A stretch of DNA of 64,000 nucleotides from Archegozetes longisetosus (lineage: Eukaryota; Arthropoda; Arachnida; Sarcoptiformes; Trhypochthoniidae), in the NCBI GenBank assembly GCA_018873245.2, contig JAEMBT020000006.1, positions 14,230,387 through 14,294,386 on the forward strand, in the 5' to 3' direction. Below are positions 48,065 through 59,614 of this stretch, one piece after another; the first letter of the stretch is position 1, and every line of letters starts with the position of its first letter. The notes under the pieces are model-generated. The model was not told where the DNA came from. It ran no database searches and saw nothing but the letters and a program-made list of their open reading frames with translations. Made by a program: the position numbers and the translations under genes.

Positions 48065-50230
48065 CGATTTAACTACTTGGTTGAACTAGACTGTGTGGTC
48101 AGAGAATTCAGAGATGAATTTTATATATAAATAATCTATAGCTCTTACAGAGTTCAAATATATAAATTTCATTTGCTGCAAATGACCAGAACATCGGTGA
48201 AAAATTCCCGGATAATTATGTATACGTTGCTAGAAATTTCGTGTGTAGAATATGGAATCAAATTTCTACTTAAAACGATTGAAATGAACAGAATTTTATT
48301 GTTCTAATTTTATATTTTTGACAAGACTTCACAATTGAAAAGTTTGAAAGAGAAGAGTGCAAAACTCCTACGTGACTTTGGCCTAGAATGGTTACCCGAT
48401 AATCTATTTATTTTTGAAAAGGTCTTAACAAAGAGTAAAAGATTGTGAAACAACGTAGCATTACGGAAATAAGGGGGAAAATGGATCCGTACATTTCCAT
48501 AATCATCCGACTCCGGGAACCACCTTCTCGCGATGACGGCGGGTAACCGAATTAGACCTGGCAAAGTCTGAAAATATTAACAGCCGCTCCGCACCTGCCA
48601 GTTTCCCGCTCCACTCCGCTCGGCATCCGCTAACAAAAAATGGCGGATACCCGCACCCGACTCGTAAACTATCGTTTTTTGAATTCCTATTTTATTTCAA
48701 TCAAGATCATATGAGTGCTTCAATTAATGCTTTGTTGAGTTTTTTCAATCCTCACTCTTTGATTTAATTTCGATGAATATAACTCTCGAGTCGTTTTTAT
48801 TTATTAATTATCTGATTAATTCTTTGATATTAATATTACTTGATTCTAGGCTCGATGACTGCCCAGAAGTAGAGGCAGTAGAGGCGAATTATTCACTGAC
48901 TTTAGACATTTTTGAAATTGATATTTTCATTAAAATAATTTTTTCTTTTATCCAATGGTTTACTCATAATTAACCTTTTCATAAGAAATTTTCAAAATTT
49001 TAAAATATCTTTGTATATAATTATAAGTAGATTCATTCATCACTGTGTAGAAATAATGTGTAAAATATAAAATATCTGTATTTTGAGTTTACCATTGATA
49101 CAGTTTTCTATTTTCAATTAAAATTCAGTTATAAATACTGAAAACTTTAATTTAACATTGAGGGTATTTCAATAAAAAAATTTCACACCCGCTTCGTATC
49201 GCACCTGCCAGTCTTTTAAGGCGGTTATCCGCTTTAAACCAGCATCCGCGGCGAGTGCGAATATGACTTTGCCAGGTCTAAACCGAATTTTAAATGTAAG
49301 CCAGGCTAAAGATTCAGGCCAAAAAGTATGCTTTCACGTCTGAATGCCTTTCATGCAGGCATTAAATAGAACATCGGGAATGGGATGAGAATCATTCAAA
49401 CGATGCTCAGTAGGGCCAATAAGTCAAACTGACTTTACGGGTCGAGTCATCAGTTTATCGGAGATCCACCCTTTTACGCCAATTGGTGTAAATTCTCCAT
49501 ATCGCGTCAAAGTAATGCCGCAATAAAAACGCTTACGCAAGCAACGCTAATTGAAAATAGCGCTTACAAAAATATCATAGTAATAATAACTTTTATAGTA
49601 CAGAAGAGATTTTTGTATCTTAGGGAGACTGCTTTTAACCTTCGTATTTAGTAAATAGTCAATTAATAAGTAGTGGGCTTGTTTACAATACAAAACTTGA
49701 ATATTTGCCCATAAAACACTACTTAACAGGGATAATCAACGAATTGTGCAATAATCTCCCTAAGATGTAAGATATCTTCTCAGCATTTTTAAACGTTTTG
49801 AATGATTTATTGCTTAAAATATTAGTATTAATTTATATTACGCGAAGAATTTCACAATCTTTTCCTCCTTGTCAAGACCTTTTCAAAAATACCTTATTCG
49901 AGAACCATTTTAGGCTAAGGTCCCGTAGGACCTGGCACTCTCTTTTTCAACTATTCTTTAATTTTCGAAGTCTTATTAGAATATAAAATCAGAGCAATAA
50001 AATTCTGTTCACTTCAATCGTTTTGAGTTGAAATTTGATTCTATATTCTACGGGAATTTTCATTTAACGTATACTTGGTTATTCGGAATTTTTTATCGAT
50101 GTTCTGGTCATTTGCGGCGAGTAAAATTTATATATTTGAAATCTGCCTGAGCTATAGTTTATTTATACACAAAGCTTATGTCGAAAGCCTCTGGTCACAT
50201 GAGGTTCAGTTCAACCAGTTATTTTTTGGC
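48065..50230. repeat. Fold-back repeat interrupted by a MITE
   Basis: Arms at about 48065-48475 and 49840-50230 are inverted relatives. Shared blocks include GACCAGAACATCG (left) against CGATGTTCTGGTC (right), TGAACAGAATTTTATTG against its inverse near 50000, and AAAAGATTGTGAAA. The centre contains a separate hAT-type MITE (48553-49280), inserted later. No coding content recognised. Confidence 0.75.
48553..49280. mobile_element. hAT-type MITE with 8-bp target duplication
   Basis: Perfect 16-bp inverted ends (TAGACCTGGCAAAGTC) bound 728 bp, flanked by the exact duplication AACCGAAT (48545-48552 and 49281-49288). Both ends carry GC-rich subterminal words that stand out in this AT-rich window: GCACCTGCCAGT and GCATCCGC, present in the same direction at both ends. 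A 66-codon frame inside (48773-48973) is not recognised. The element sits in the middle of an older fold-back repeat. Confidence 0.9.
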
Positions 50231-50239
50231 AGAATTTCA

Positions 50240-51580
50240 TTTTTATGTTAAATGAAAGTTGTCGAAGTGCTTGTTAATAAATGAGTGAATGAAAAGTTAA
50301 TAAATAAATATCAAAGCTTATTTGGAACATTGAATTTTACCTCGTAGTCAACCTATGAAAAACAGATTCTATGTATTAGAAGAATTTATTTTTAGTTAAT
50401 AGAAATTAAACAAAGTTATGCTCAAATTTTAAATATCAACAAAACTTTGAGTCGATTCTTAAAAATGGAGAAACTCTTAGCTTCTATTTACAAATAAGTA
50501 TTGTATCATTTTTTATCTTTAATTTTTCAGACGAGCAAAAATCAAATTCGAATGAGTTCACAATAAAAAATGATTTGAACAATAATACCTTCGATTCTCA
50601 TTTTAGTATGTTTGAAAGTCATTGTTATTCGATTCTATAACTTGCGAATATGAACGAAAATTTTGAAGAACTGCCTAAGTAATCCTTAACTTAGATTTTG
50701 TATTAAGTATTAGAAATTGAGTGCGCGATGGTTCGAAAGAAATGAAAAATCAATTTTAATCCTTTTAGTTATAGGAGATAAGAAATTATCATTTTTTTGT
50801 ACGATTAACCTATGACGAAACTTGTTGCTCTTTGAAATATCTCTTAATGAAACTGATTTACTTATCTATTAAAAGTAACAATACTTTTGATCTAGTTCAT
50901 AATGAGTAAAAGTATTGTCACACAATAATACTTTCTTTTCAAACTCTAAGAGTTTATTTTAATGAAGAAATTTAAACTAATGAATAACTAAGTTCTATTA
51001 TTTCTACATTAAACGTATTTTCAATCCATAGCCTTAAGCCTTATTCACTAAGGCAGTTCTTCAAAAGTTTCGTTCATATAGAAAATGTTGTGGTTGGAAT
51101 CGAACTCTTTCCTTTGTCAGAATGGCATAAATACAATATATTTGCGTTCAATTGATTATGTATTTGAGATCAAAATGTTCGAAACAAATAAATTTCTTCC
51201 CCAAAGTTTCATAACTGATTCTCGAATAGATTCGAAATCTCTTCTTTTACGCAAAATTGCATCACTTTTGGTAGCCATTGAAAGTATTAATTAGTTTTAA
51301 TAAATTGATTATTATTGATGACATTGCCGTAAATTCAAATTTTTATCTTTAATTGGAAAATAACGATACATAAGGTCGAAATTCGTTATTCTCTTGTTTT
51401 GACATCCACAACAGAACATTTAAACTATTTATTGTTAACAATTTTATATAAATTCATAAGTAATTGAATTATAGTAGCGTTAGGATGATTGGTAAGTTCG
51501 TGGAAAGAAAGACTAATAGTGATTTTTTTCAGCAATTTTTCAACAAATCATTCGAATATGACCTAAATGATGAATGATCT
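50240..51580. other. Intergenic DNA
   Basis: AT-rich with no supported gene or repeat. A short frame at 51085-51294 (plus) has no recognisable content. Confidence 0.4.
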
Positions 51581-51590
51581 GACCCATCAG

Positions 51591-51782
51591 TTAATATGAT
51601 TTGCCAACAAAATTTCGAACTTTCTCCTCCATTGAAGAAAGATGGCCTGTGAAGGGACTTTTTGAGCTCAAAGCTTCGCCACTTGAAGAATACTGTGTAT
51701 AACCTGATGCTCTTCTTTTCTTAGCATATTCACTAGTTCTGCTTACTGCCTGACTCGGTTGATCAGATCTTTCTCCAAGAGG
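51591..51782 (-). pseudogene. Orphan C-terminal exon of an unknown protein
   Basis: A 63-codon frame on minus with convincing protein composition: PLGERSDQPSQAVSRTSEYA, KKRRASGYTQYSSSGEALSS, and ending in SSMEEKVRNFVGKSY with TAA. It looks like the Ser-rich, basic C-terminal tail of a larger protein. There is no start codon, and its 5' side runs within about 25 bp into an arm of the local repeat family, with an in-frame stop at 51785-51783. Hence it is probably a gene fragment cut off by rearrangement, though a cryptic acceptor is possible. Family not recognised. Confidence 0.45.
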
Positions 51783-51804
51783 TTATAGGCGTTGGATTCG
51801 AAAA

Positions 51805-51958
51805 GATCCTAGACGCATTGAATCTAATCTGCGAGACGAGATAAAATGACAACGGCTGATATAAATATCCTCTCAATAAACCACATTTAAGAGATAGTTT
51901 CAAGTTTACGAAACACTTTTATCAGGAAAATCCTTTTAAAGTTTTGTAATACTTATAA
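51805..51958. repeat. Single arm of the 45-47 kb fold-back family
   Basis: Matches the right arm at about 46608-46745 in the same direction: shared ATTGAATCTAATCTGCGAGA, GACAACGGCTGATAT and AACACTTTTATCAGGAAAAT. Confidence 0.8.
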
Positions 51959-52619
51959 GTAATGCTATTACTAGTAAACTAATAATATAGGCAATACTCA
52001 TATTATCTCGTAGCTTTATTTTTAGAAAGTTTATGTTTTGAAAGTTTAGTCTAATCATCTAAAGATATATTGGGGATGAATTGAAGGTTTAAAGTCTAAA
52101 CTCAGACCTGATCAAATTTTGTGTTATGTAAAAATTTTGTTTCTCGTTCGGTTAAAATTTGAAATTTTAGGTAATCTTTTAACTAGAATTATCTAAAGAT
52201 CTCATAATCGTTTTTAAGTGAATATTATAGTAATTTCGTTACTTAAAGTTCATTATAGCATTGATTATAAAATGTGTTGATGATCGATATGAATTATAGG
52301 GCTTTACAAAATTGAATTGCTAATGGCAGGGTATATTGTAACAATTTACGTGCATTTTTCCATTGATAGAACTTGACCGCAATATATTATATTTAACTAA
52401 GAAAGAATTAAACATCAAGTTTGATGAGCCTTCAATCGAATGATCTAGTTAAAACTTGATGTAAGGTTGTTTTGACTTTGAATAAATACCTTACTTTGAT
52501 TATTGAATTATCTAAAAAGAGTTAGTGTTCAAGTTTTAAATAAGAGTATTTTTGTGAAATCAAAGTTATGTTTTTATTTCAATTATCATTATAATTATAT
52601 AAAATTCAAAGAAATAATT

Positions 52620-55600
52620 TCTCAGTAATCTGTAATTTATTTACGTTTTGTTTTTGATCAGCAGATAAAAAGTTGGTTTTAATTTTGATAAGCCTCAGGA
52701 AAACAATTTACATCAAGTGATTGCTCATTGGTTATGAAAAGAGATCTTTGACTTTTTCATGGAAAATATTTATTTTTTGAATAAATTTCCGACAATTGAG
52801 GAATAATAAAATATTTTCTGTATTACGAAAAGTGCAACAAGTCAAAGGAAATTCATAAGAAAAACAAATACAAGTTAACTAGATTCCAACAAAGGATATT
52901 TTGTCTTAAAAAATTGCAAAGCTATAATTTGTTGGTAAAACATATTGTTCTTCATAATTGATGATAGTCATAATCTGATTTTAATCGAGAAACTGCGACT
53001 GAGTCAAAATTACTCGTAATGTATGCCATAACTTGCAGGACATTGGATCAGATATGAAGAAAATTGTGTTTTTTTTCAAGTACAAGTTTGTATACTTTTA
53101 CAGGATATATTCTTATGATTTTAATTTTTTGCCTGATATTCTAGTTTAGATGATTTAATTGGTTTAAATGCACATTATTCAAAAATATGATTAAATTTTA
53201 ATACATATTATGCATAGTTACGAGATACATATGGCAAAAGTTTTACACCCTTCAGTACTCAAAAAACTTAAATAAAATTTCGATTTCAAAGGTTTCACCA
53301 CTGATTTATCCACTGAGCACAACTGTCCATGCGTGTAGCCCATGCGCTAAAAAAAGCGACAACGAATACTAAAAATCCTAGAATTAACAAAAATGTTTGA
53401 CACTTCGAACGATTTTTCATGGAAGAGGTGTCGCTTTCGATGTCTTTTTCTGTAACTGAAGCGATCATGTAATCGCAGCCATTATTAGTTTTTCTGATGC
53501 ATGCATTTGCGATGTAATATAATATCCAGAAAATGATTGATAAGATATGAATGATACGAACAGTCCATAGTGTAGACATTACTATAGTATGCTCGTTGAC
53601 ACCGATATGCCAATCAACTGAAGCTATCAGAAAGTGGTCAAGAGGAAAGTATACGATGCAGCGCATCATTTCTAGAAGTGGTGCAATTTTCCTATTCAAA
53701 AATTTTAGATTAATTATTTTTATGGAAGTCAAGTCAATATTGAATTCACTATTCACTAGTTATCAAATTGTAGTTTTGATACTTGCCTGTTATCAAAAAT
53801 AGCTCCAAACGATGTTAACGTGAATATTATGTAAGTCATTCCAATCAACCCATTCAAAGGAGAGAAACGCTTCAAATAGAATTTTAAGTTTAAAAAATAA
53901 TCCAAACAAACATGAAAAGTAATCATTCTTACAATATAAGGGTGATCAGCAATCAGGAAAAATCCGAGTACTATAATAGAACCATGAACGAAAATATAAA
54001 CTTTTTTCCAAAGTGGTATAAACGGGTCATAAGAGTATTTGGGTGAAGTTGGATCAGGTTCGGGTACATCACTGATCAAACCAAGTCTTGGTTTGCCTGG
54101 TGCCCAACCTGGACCTTTAAATAGAGCTGACATTTTGTTACCAAAGCCTTCAACAGATTTTAATTTTTTCCATATGTCTCGATAATAACCGAATTGCAAA
54201 ATCATTGAGTCAAATGTTTTCGGAGTTGGCGAAACAACACCGAAAACAATCTTTTCCTTCTCTGTTTGATGGGTACCGAAAATTCTGTCCCATATCATGA
54301 TGAGTGCTCCATAGTTTTTATCGATGCAGTAGGGATTCTTTCCATGATGTACTCGGTGTTGTCGGGGAGTGTTTATTATGTATTCAATAAAACCCAAATT
54401 ACCGACAACTTCATTGTGTAACCAAATCTGATAAATTAGACTGAACTGAATGTGAACCACTAATATTGGTGGAGGAATTATTATAGCTAATGGCAGTGGA
54501 AATATCTGTCAAATATTTCAAAAATGTTACTCATTCAAACTAAATTAATAAATAACTTATTTTCAATTGATTTTGATCATGAAAATAATTATTTATTAAG
54601 TTTCGTAAACTAACATCATAGATAACAAGATCAACGATGGAATCCCTGATTGTGGTACTAATGTTTACGTCTTCTGCCATATGGTGGAACTGATGGGCAG
54701 CCCATAATATATTAAACTCGTGCAAAGCTCTGTGAGTCCAGTAGTAGACAAACTCTACTAAAAGCAGAGAGAGGAGCCATGTCCAAACTGAATGAAGCGG
54801 TAGATCAACAATGCGGTAATTATCGTAAAGCCACGTGAATATGAACACTACAACACCCAACAGGAACACTCTAATGAGGAAAATAATGTTCAATTATTTA
54901 TTCGATGAAGAACTGTATATATAGTAAGGACTTTCCTTAATCGATATAAGGTTTGTGATTATTTGAGATTTAGGTCAGTTACAAATAAAAAAATGTAAAA
55001 ATAAGTGTCGACTTTCTGTCAAAATCGATTTCTTAGTAATCGATTAAAGAGGTCTATGCCTAAAGTTATGGTGCACTAGAAAAATAAGTCATTATCATGA
55101 ATAAGTTTGTCTAAACCGTAACCAAATTCTTCATTTGTTTATCTCTAGATCTGGTAATTGTTAATTCACTTTTTTTTTTTGAAGTTTCTCAATCAATCTT
55201 CACTCAAAAATCAAACTTTGCATACAAAAATTTGAATTTACCTTTGAACCAAGTTTTCTCATTAGATTTGCACACATGATAAAATTGATTAGTTATCAGT
55301 ATCTACAATTTACAGAATCTTCCTCTTAAGCTCAATTAATCTCATAAATTGATAATTAATTGTTAGTACTACCACTTTGTGTCGATTTATATAGAATAAA
55401 TGATATAAAATGCTAAACTTTTAGAAGGTTGTGGTGGAGCTAATCTCAAGATTAATGCATGGAGCTTCCTCTTAAACAAGTGAATAACTAGCCAAAAGCA
55501 AAGAGAGAAGTCTATATCTGATGGCTTTTAAGGAGTTTGACTTGAGAGCGCCTGAAAAAAGTGAATTAATTCATAGAAGTAAAAGTTTGAACCATTTGTT

Positions 55601-56945
55601 TTTCTAACATTCAGCTATTAACACAGATATGAAAGATCATTAACTTGTTTACTCATCATTTGATTGTTGTAATTTGGGAGCAATAAAAATCGTAATCTCT
55701 TAAATCGAACCAATCACTGATATCTGCATTTATAATTAATTATTGAACAAATCAATTGTTCAAATTATAATTTGTATGAATTGAACCACTTTTTCGAGCA
55801 GTTTGAAATCTTAAACTTTATAGGAGCTATTAAATATAGACCTTCTCTTTGGTTTGGTTCGTTCACTTCATCTTAAAGGAAGCCTCACATAAGAAACGAT
55901 TCTTTTTTCAGTAAAAGCCAGATTTAATTGCACTGTTAGAAGTGTAAGATTTGATAAACTTATTCATACCTCGCGAACGTGAATATGATTGAAGAACCAA
56001 TATTTATCACAAAGTCTTGGAATCGAGAAAAGTCTTTTCGTTGAAAAAACCTAACGATTTGCTCCAAAACTACTAAAAGACCAATTGCTGGTATTAACTA
56101 AAAGTAGATCAGGACAATAAGTAAAATTGCAAGTACTTAGATAAGTACGTCTGAAGAGAAATCTAAAACTCAATTGAGCAAAAACTACTTTGATATTGAG
56201 CAGTTTGAGAAAAGCGCACTTTCAAACTAGAGTAGGTATCAAAATAGTTAAGGCAAATTGCAATAAATAATTGATAGAAAACTAGCTCAAATAGCTTTTA
56301 GATCATAGAGTTTCATTTGCTGAAAAATCATTAGATAAATGAAATTAAGATGAGTAATTACCCCAACTTCATAGTTTGGTACTTGATGGGGATCATCATA
56401 AGTATAATCTGACGGCGCCAATATATAAAACAATGAAAATAGTTGCTCTGCAAATCTGTTGGCAATATCTTTAGCACATTGTTGACCAACTGATGTTGAA
56501 GTTTCATTAGAAAAGACGAATATATTAAAAAAAGATTTCATTTTATTACAAAGTCACTCGAACACAATTTAATGTAATAAACGCTTGACTCATAAGGACA
56601 CCTTATTTTGCTGTCCAGAAAACCTTTTAAGATCTGCTTCGCTTTCACTGATTAAGTTCACAAATTTTTCGCATTAATTATCAAAAAAGTTTTCAGTCGA
56701 TAAATTTGAATCAATATAAAAGAAATGTTTGCCTCATTTATATATCGGGGACATTCAAGCCTTGGCAAATAATTTTGCAATCCTGATAATAGATTAGTTA
56801 CTGGTTTAGAGGCGTATTTTGTCGAGAAAAAGATTTTGAACCAAAACTTCTGTCTTCGTGAATGTTGTGGTTCTACGTGTAGGCTCTATATGTAGTCTTT
56901 TTGATGGTACGGAAAATCTGCCCAACTCCGTGATTGGCTAAAGCT
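52620..56945. repeat. Segmental duplication, copy 2 (AGMO block)
   Basis: Direct-orientation partner of 39735-44395, about 12.4 kb away in the gene-dense part. AGMO exon 4 (719 bp) differs at only about five amino acids. Intron 2 here is longer (1,099 against 624 bp); about 650 bp near 54930-55580 is not shared. Confidence 0.85.
53295..56541 (-). CDS. AGMO: Alkylglycerol monooxygenase, copy 2, five exons
   Basis: Paralogue of the gene at 41.3-44.1 kb, with the same exon plan. Exons on minus: 56541-56362, 56097-55970, 54870-54615, 54505-53787, 53691-53295, total 1,680 bp and 559 residues. All histidine motifs are kept (HRALH, HQFHH, WLHNEVVGN, HRVHH), and so is the GC donor of intron 4. Differences cluster in the N-terminal 30 residues (MKSFFNIFVFSNETS against MRSFFNTIGFFNETS) and in the C-terminal hydrophobic part of exon 5. 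No stops or frame breaks, so both copies look functional. The near-identity of the middle exons points to recent duplication or gene conversion. Confidence 0.94.
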
Positions 56946-56949
56946 TTAG

Positions 56950-59110
56950 TCCTGATTGCTGGTCAAGTCTAAATTTATAGAGAGTTTTATTCCACTGTTT
57001 ATTTGTTGGTTTTATTATAGAATAGTTTACGTGATTAAGGTGATAGCTTTAAGGCCATTGTTTTGATGGAAATCTTTTTTAAATGATAATCAGTATTTAC
57101 GTGTTTATCGCAAAATTGAACGTCATCGGTAGCAGATTTTATGGAAAACTTCTTAATCATCAAGTAAAAGAAAGCCAGTCGATTGTTCGAGGAAGTAAAT
57201 TATTATGAGCCTTCTATAGCAACAACTTTAATAATTTGAATTTAATTTAGCATTAAACACTAGTATGCAATGGTAGTAAATAGAGTTACGATTATTCGGT
57301 CAGTTTTAGTTATCTCTCTGTTAGAATTTAAAACCTAAACTCTTTATTAAAGTTTAAAATCTATCTAAAGTCTTTAGTCCTCAGAAGTAGTGAAAATTTT
57401 ATTAATTTAGGTTACCTGTTTCTAGTATTTAAAGGTTTAAGTGAAATCTCAATTTAATCTTGAAAAAATAAATTTTGATTGCACATTTAATATATATTTT
57501 TAATGATACCCAGCATTGAAACATGAGTTCATCTAATAATTAAACTTCAACCTGATTAATTTTTTTCTATATGTCGTCGATTTCAATATCGGAAAATGCA
57601 ACCTCTACCAAAGGTCTACTGAATGATTAAATTTGCTTTGCTGGGGGAACTATGTAATTATTTCAATGTCGTCAGTGCAAGTTTTCAGGTTTGCATTGTG
57701 ATTCTTGTTCTATAAATAGCTCAATCAGTACTTGTTCGTACTTATTTATATCTGCTTATAAATTAATCAGAAGCCCTTTGGCATAAAGTGCCTTTAATTT
57801 TGTTTTTAAGTTTCCAGTTGTAAAACCACCACACAATCGAAGGTCGAATCACTATCGTATTATCCATCACGTTAAATGATGGAAGTTTTTCAAATATTAT
57901 TAATTTTAAATAAAAGTATCCATCTTTCATTTGATACCATATTTAAAAAAAAGATAATAGCTGTCATTATGCTTCATTATCCAAGTTGTTTCCTTGGCAT
58001 TACTTTTGAAAAAAATTCTTAGAAGAATATGAATTCCACTAATATTTATCTAAAAAATCGAATGCAAATAAAATTCAATTACGAACTCAAGAGTGAAAAA
58101 AGTTGTTCCCCTAAAGATTGAGTCCTTTGAAGTTTCACTCAATTTAACCCTTAGCTTAAAAAAGAAAAATAGACTATTTTTTAAAACCTAGTTTGAAATA
58201 ATGCCTTAGATGTTCAAATTGCAAAAATACTTTCGATCAAACTTGCTATTGGTGATCAACAATTTTCTAAAAAATTCTAGAGCCAAAGTCAACGTTTCTC
58301 TTCTGACAAAATTATATACATTGGTCCCAAAATTTGTCGCACCGGTAGAACACAAGGAGAAACCAGATTTTAATTATTCTTTAAATAGCTATTGCTGTGC
58401 AGGTGAGATTCAAAAGCTGTATAGTATGAATCGTTCATTTCGTGTTTCTCCGAAAATAGTGTTGCTACTTTTTCAGACCTCAAAAGAAGGCAAAACTTAT
58501 CAAAAGAGGAACCCTCACACAAAAATTTCAAGAGATTTTTAGTCACTAGTTTTATCGAACTTAAGTTAGCGTAGAATACAATAGTGATAATTGTCCTAAT
58601 TATCATATCCGAACTTATATTTTTTATCTGATTTCATAGCTTCTAAAAAAGATTTGTTATTTTTAATAGTCATAAAACTCACTACAACTCATATTGCAAT
58701 TAATTTCAGTAAAAATTATAAAAAAGCCAAATATTAGTTTCTAGACCTTCATTAAAAGTTCGAATAACCTTTAAATTCAGTCATAAATGCAGTTGTCGAA
58801 ATTAGAATATTCAGAAGACGTAATATTTTCGTTCTTTATCTGTAAAGATGAAGACTTTCCCTTATCCGCCTGATTAGAAAGAGGACAAGATCCTCAAATC
58901 AAGGACTGCCGTCTCAAAAAGAAGAGACGTTGCAACGCTATCTTAAAATCTTCTTTCTCAAAACTATATCTAGATAAGTCAGATAGTATTCACTTCGAGT
59001 CGAGAGAGTTATACAGTTACTCACTTGACTTTTGAAGGTGAAGTTCGAGATACACTTTGAACTGAAATTTTATCAAACTTTGATACTTCTGATAAGAAAT
59101 TTTTGTCAAA
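56950..59110. other. Intergenic DNA
   Basis: AT-rich. A 110-codon frame at 58210-58542 (plus) starts with ATG but shows no domain, signal peptide or splice context. Another unrecognised open stretch lies near 58872-59034. Neither is called. Confidence 0.35.
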
Positions 59111-59119
59111 GATTTAAAC

Positions 59120-59603
59120 CAGTGGTCGCCAACCTGCGGCCCGCGAGCCGGATCTGGCCTTTGACACACCTAGTAGTTCTAATACTTTCGGCCTTTTAAT
59201 TGAGGCATCAAATTGTTTTTCTAGGAAACTCAAAAAAGTCAATTTGATATGGAATTACAGTCATGTTGCTTCGGAGAGAAAATCTGATTAGTATATTATT
59301 AAGCTTCTAAAGCTGTATCCCGATATATACAAACAATACCTAAAAAATGAATACAAGAATCTTATGAGACACTAAGTTCAGAAATCATATATAACTTCAA
59401 TTTGTTTCATAGAGTATTTAGCTAAAATGAGCTATGAATTAATATTGTTAAAAGCAATATGAAGCATCAAAATCTTCAAATAAAATATTTCAATAAAAAA
59501 TTCAAATAAAAAATAAATTTGCTCTTGTCATAATTTTTTAGTGGTTCTTTGGCTGAAGAGTCAAGTTTTTGATCTTTTGTTACTAGAAGGTTGGCGATCA
59601 CTG
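59120..59603. mobile_element. hAT-type MITE with 8-bp target duplication
   Basis: Inverted ends CAGTGGTCGCCAACCT and (reverse complement) CAGTGATCGCCAACCT differ at one base and bound 484 bp. The exact duplication ATTTAAAC lies on both sides (59112-59119, 59604-59611). The left end continues into a GC-rich stretch (GCGGCCCGCGAGCCGG), a feature of a widespread animal hAT end type. No coding capacity. Confidence 0.92.
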
Positions 59604-59614
59604 ATTTAAACGAA

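Noticed and set aside
49615-49765. Short inverted words CTTAGGGAGA and TCTCCCTAAG
   Set aside because: Only about 12 bp pair and no target duplication; could be part of the surrounding fold-back repeat.
58210-58542. 110-codon ORF on plus
   Set aside because: Longest unassigned ATG frame but nothing recognisable; chance is possible at this length in 64 kb.
58872-59034. Open frame with Lys/Arg-rich text
   Set aside because: No start, no splice signal and no family; too weak to call.
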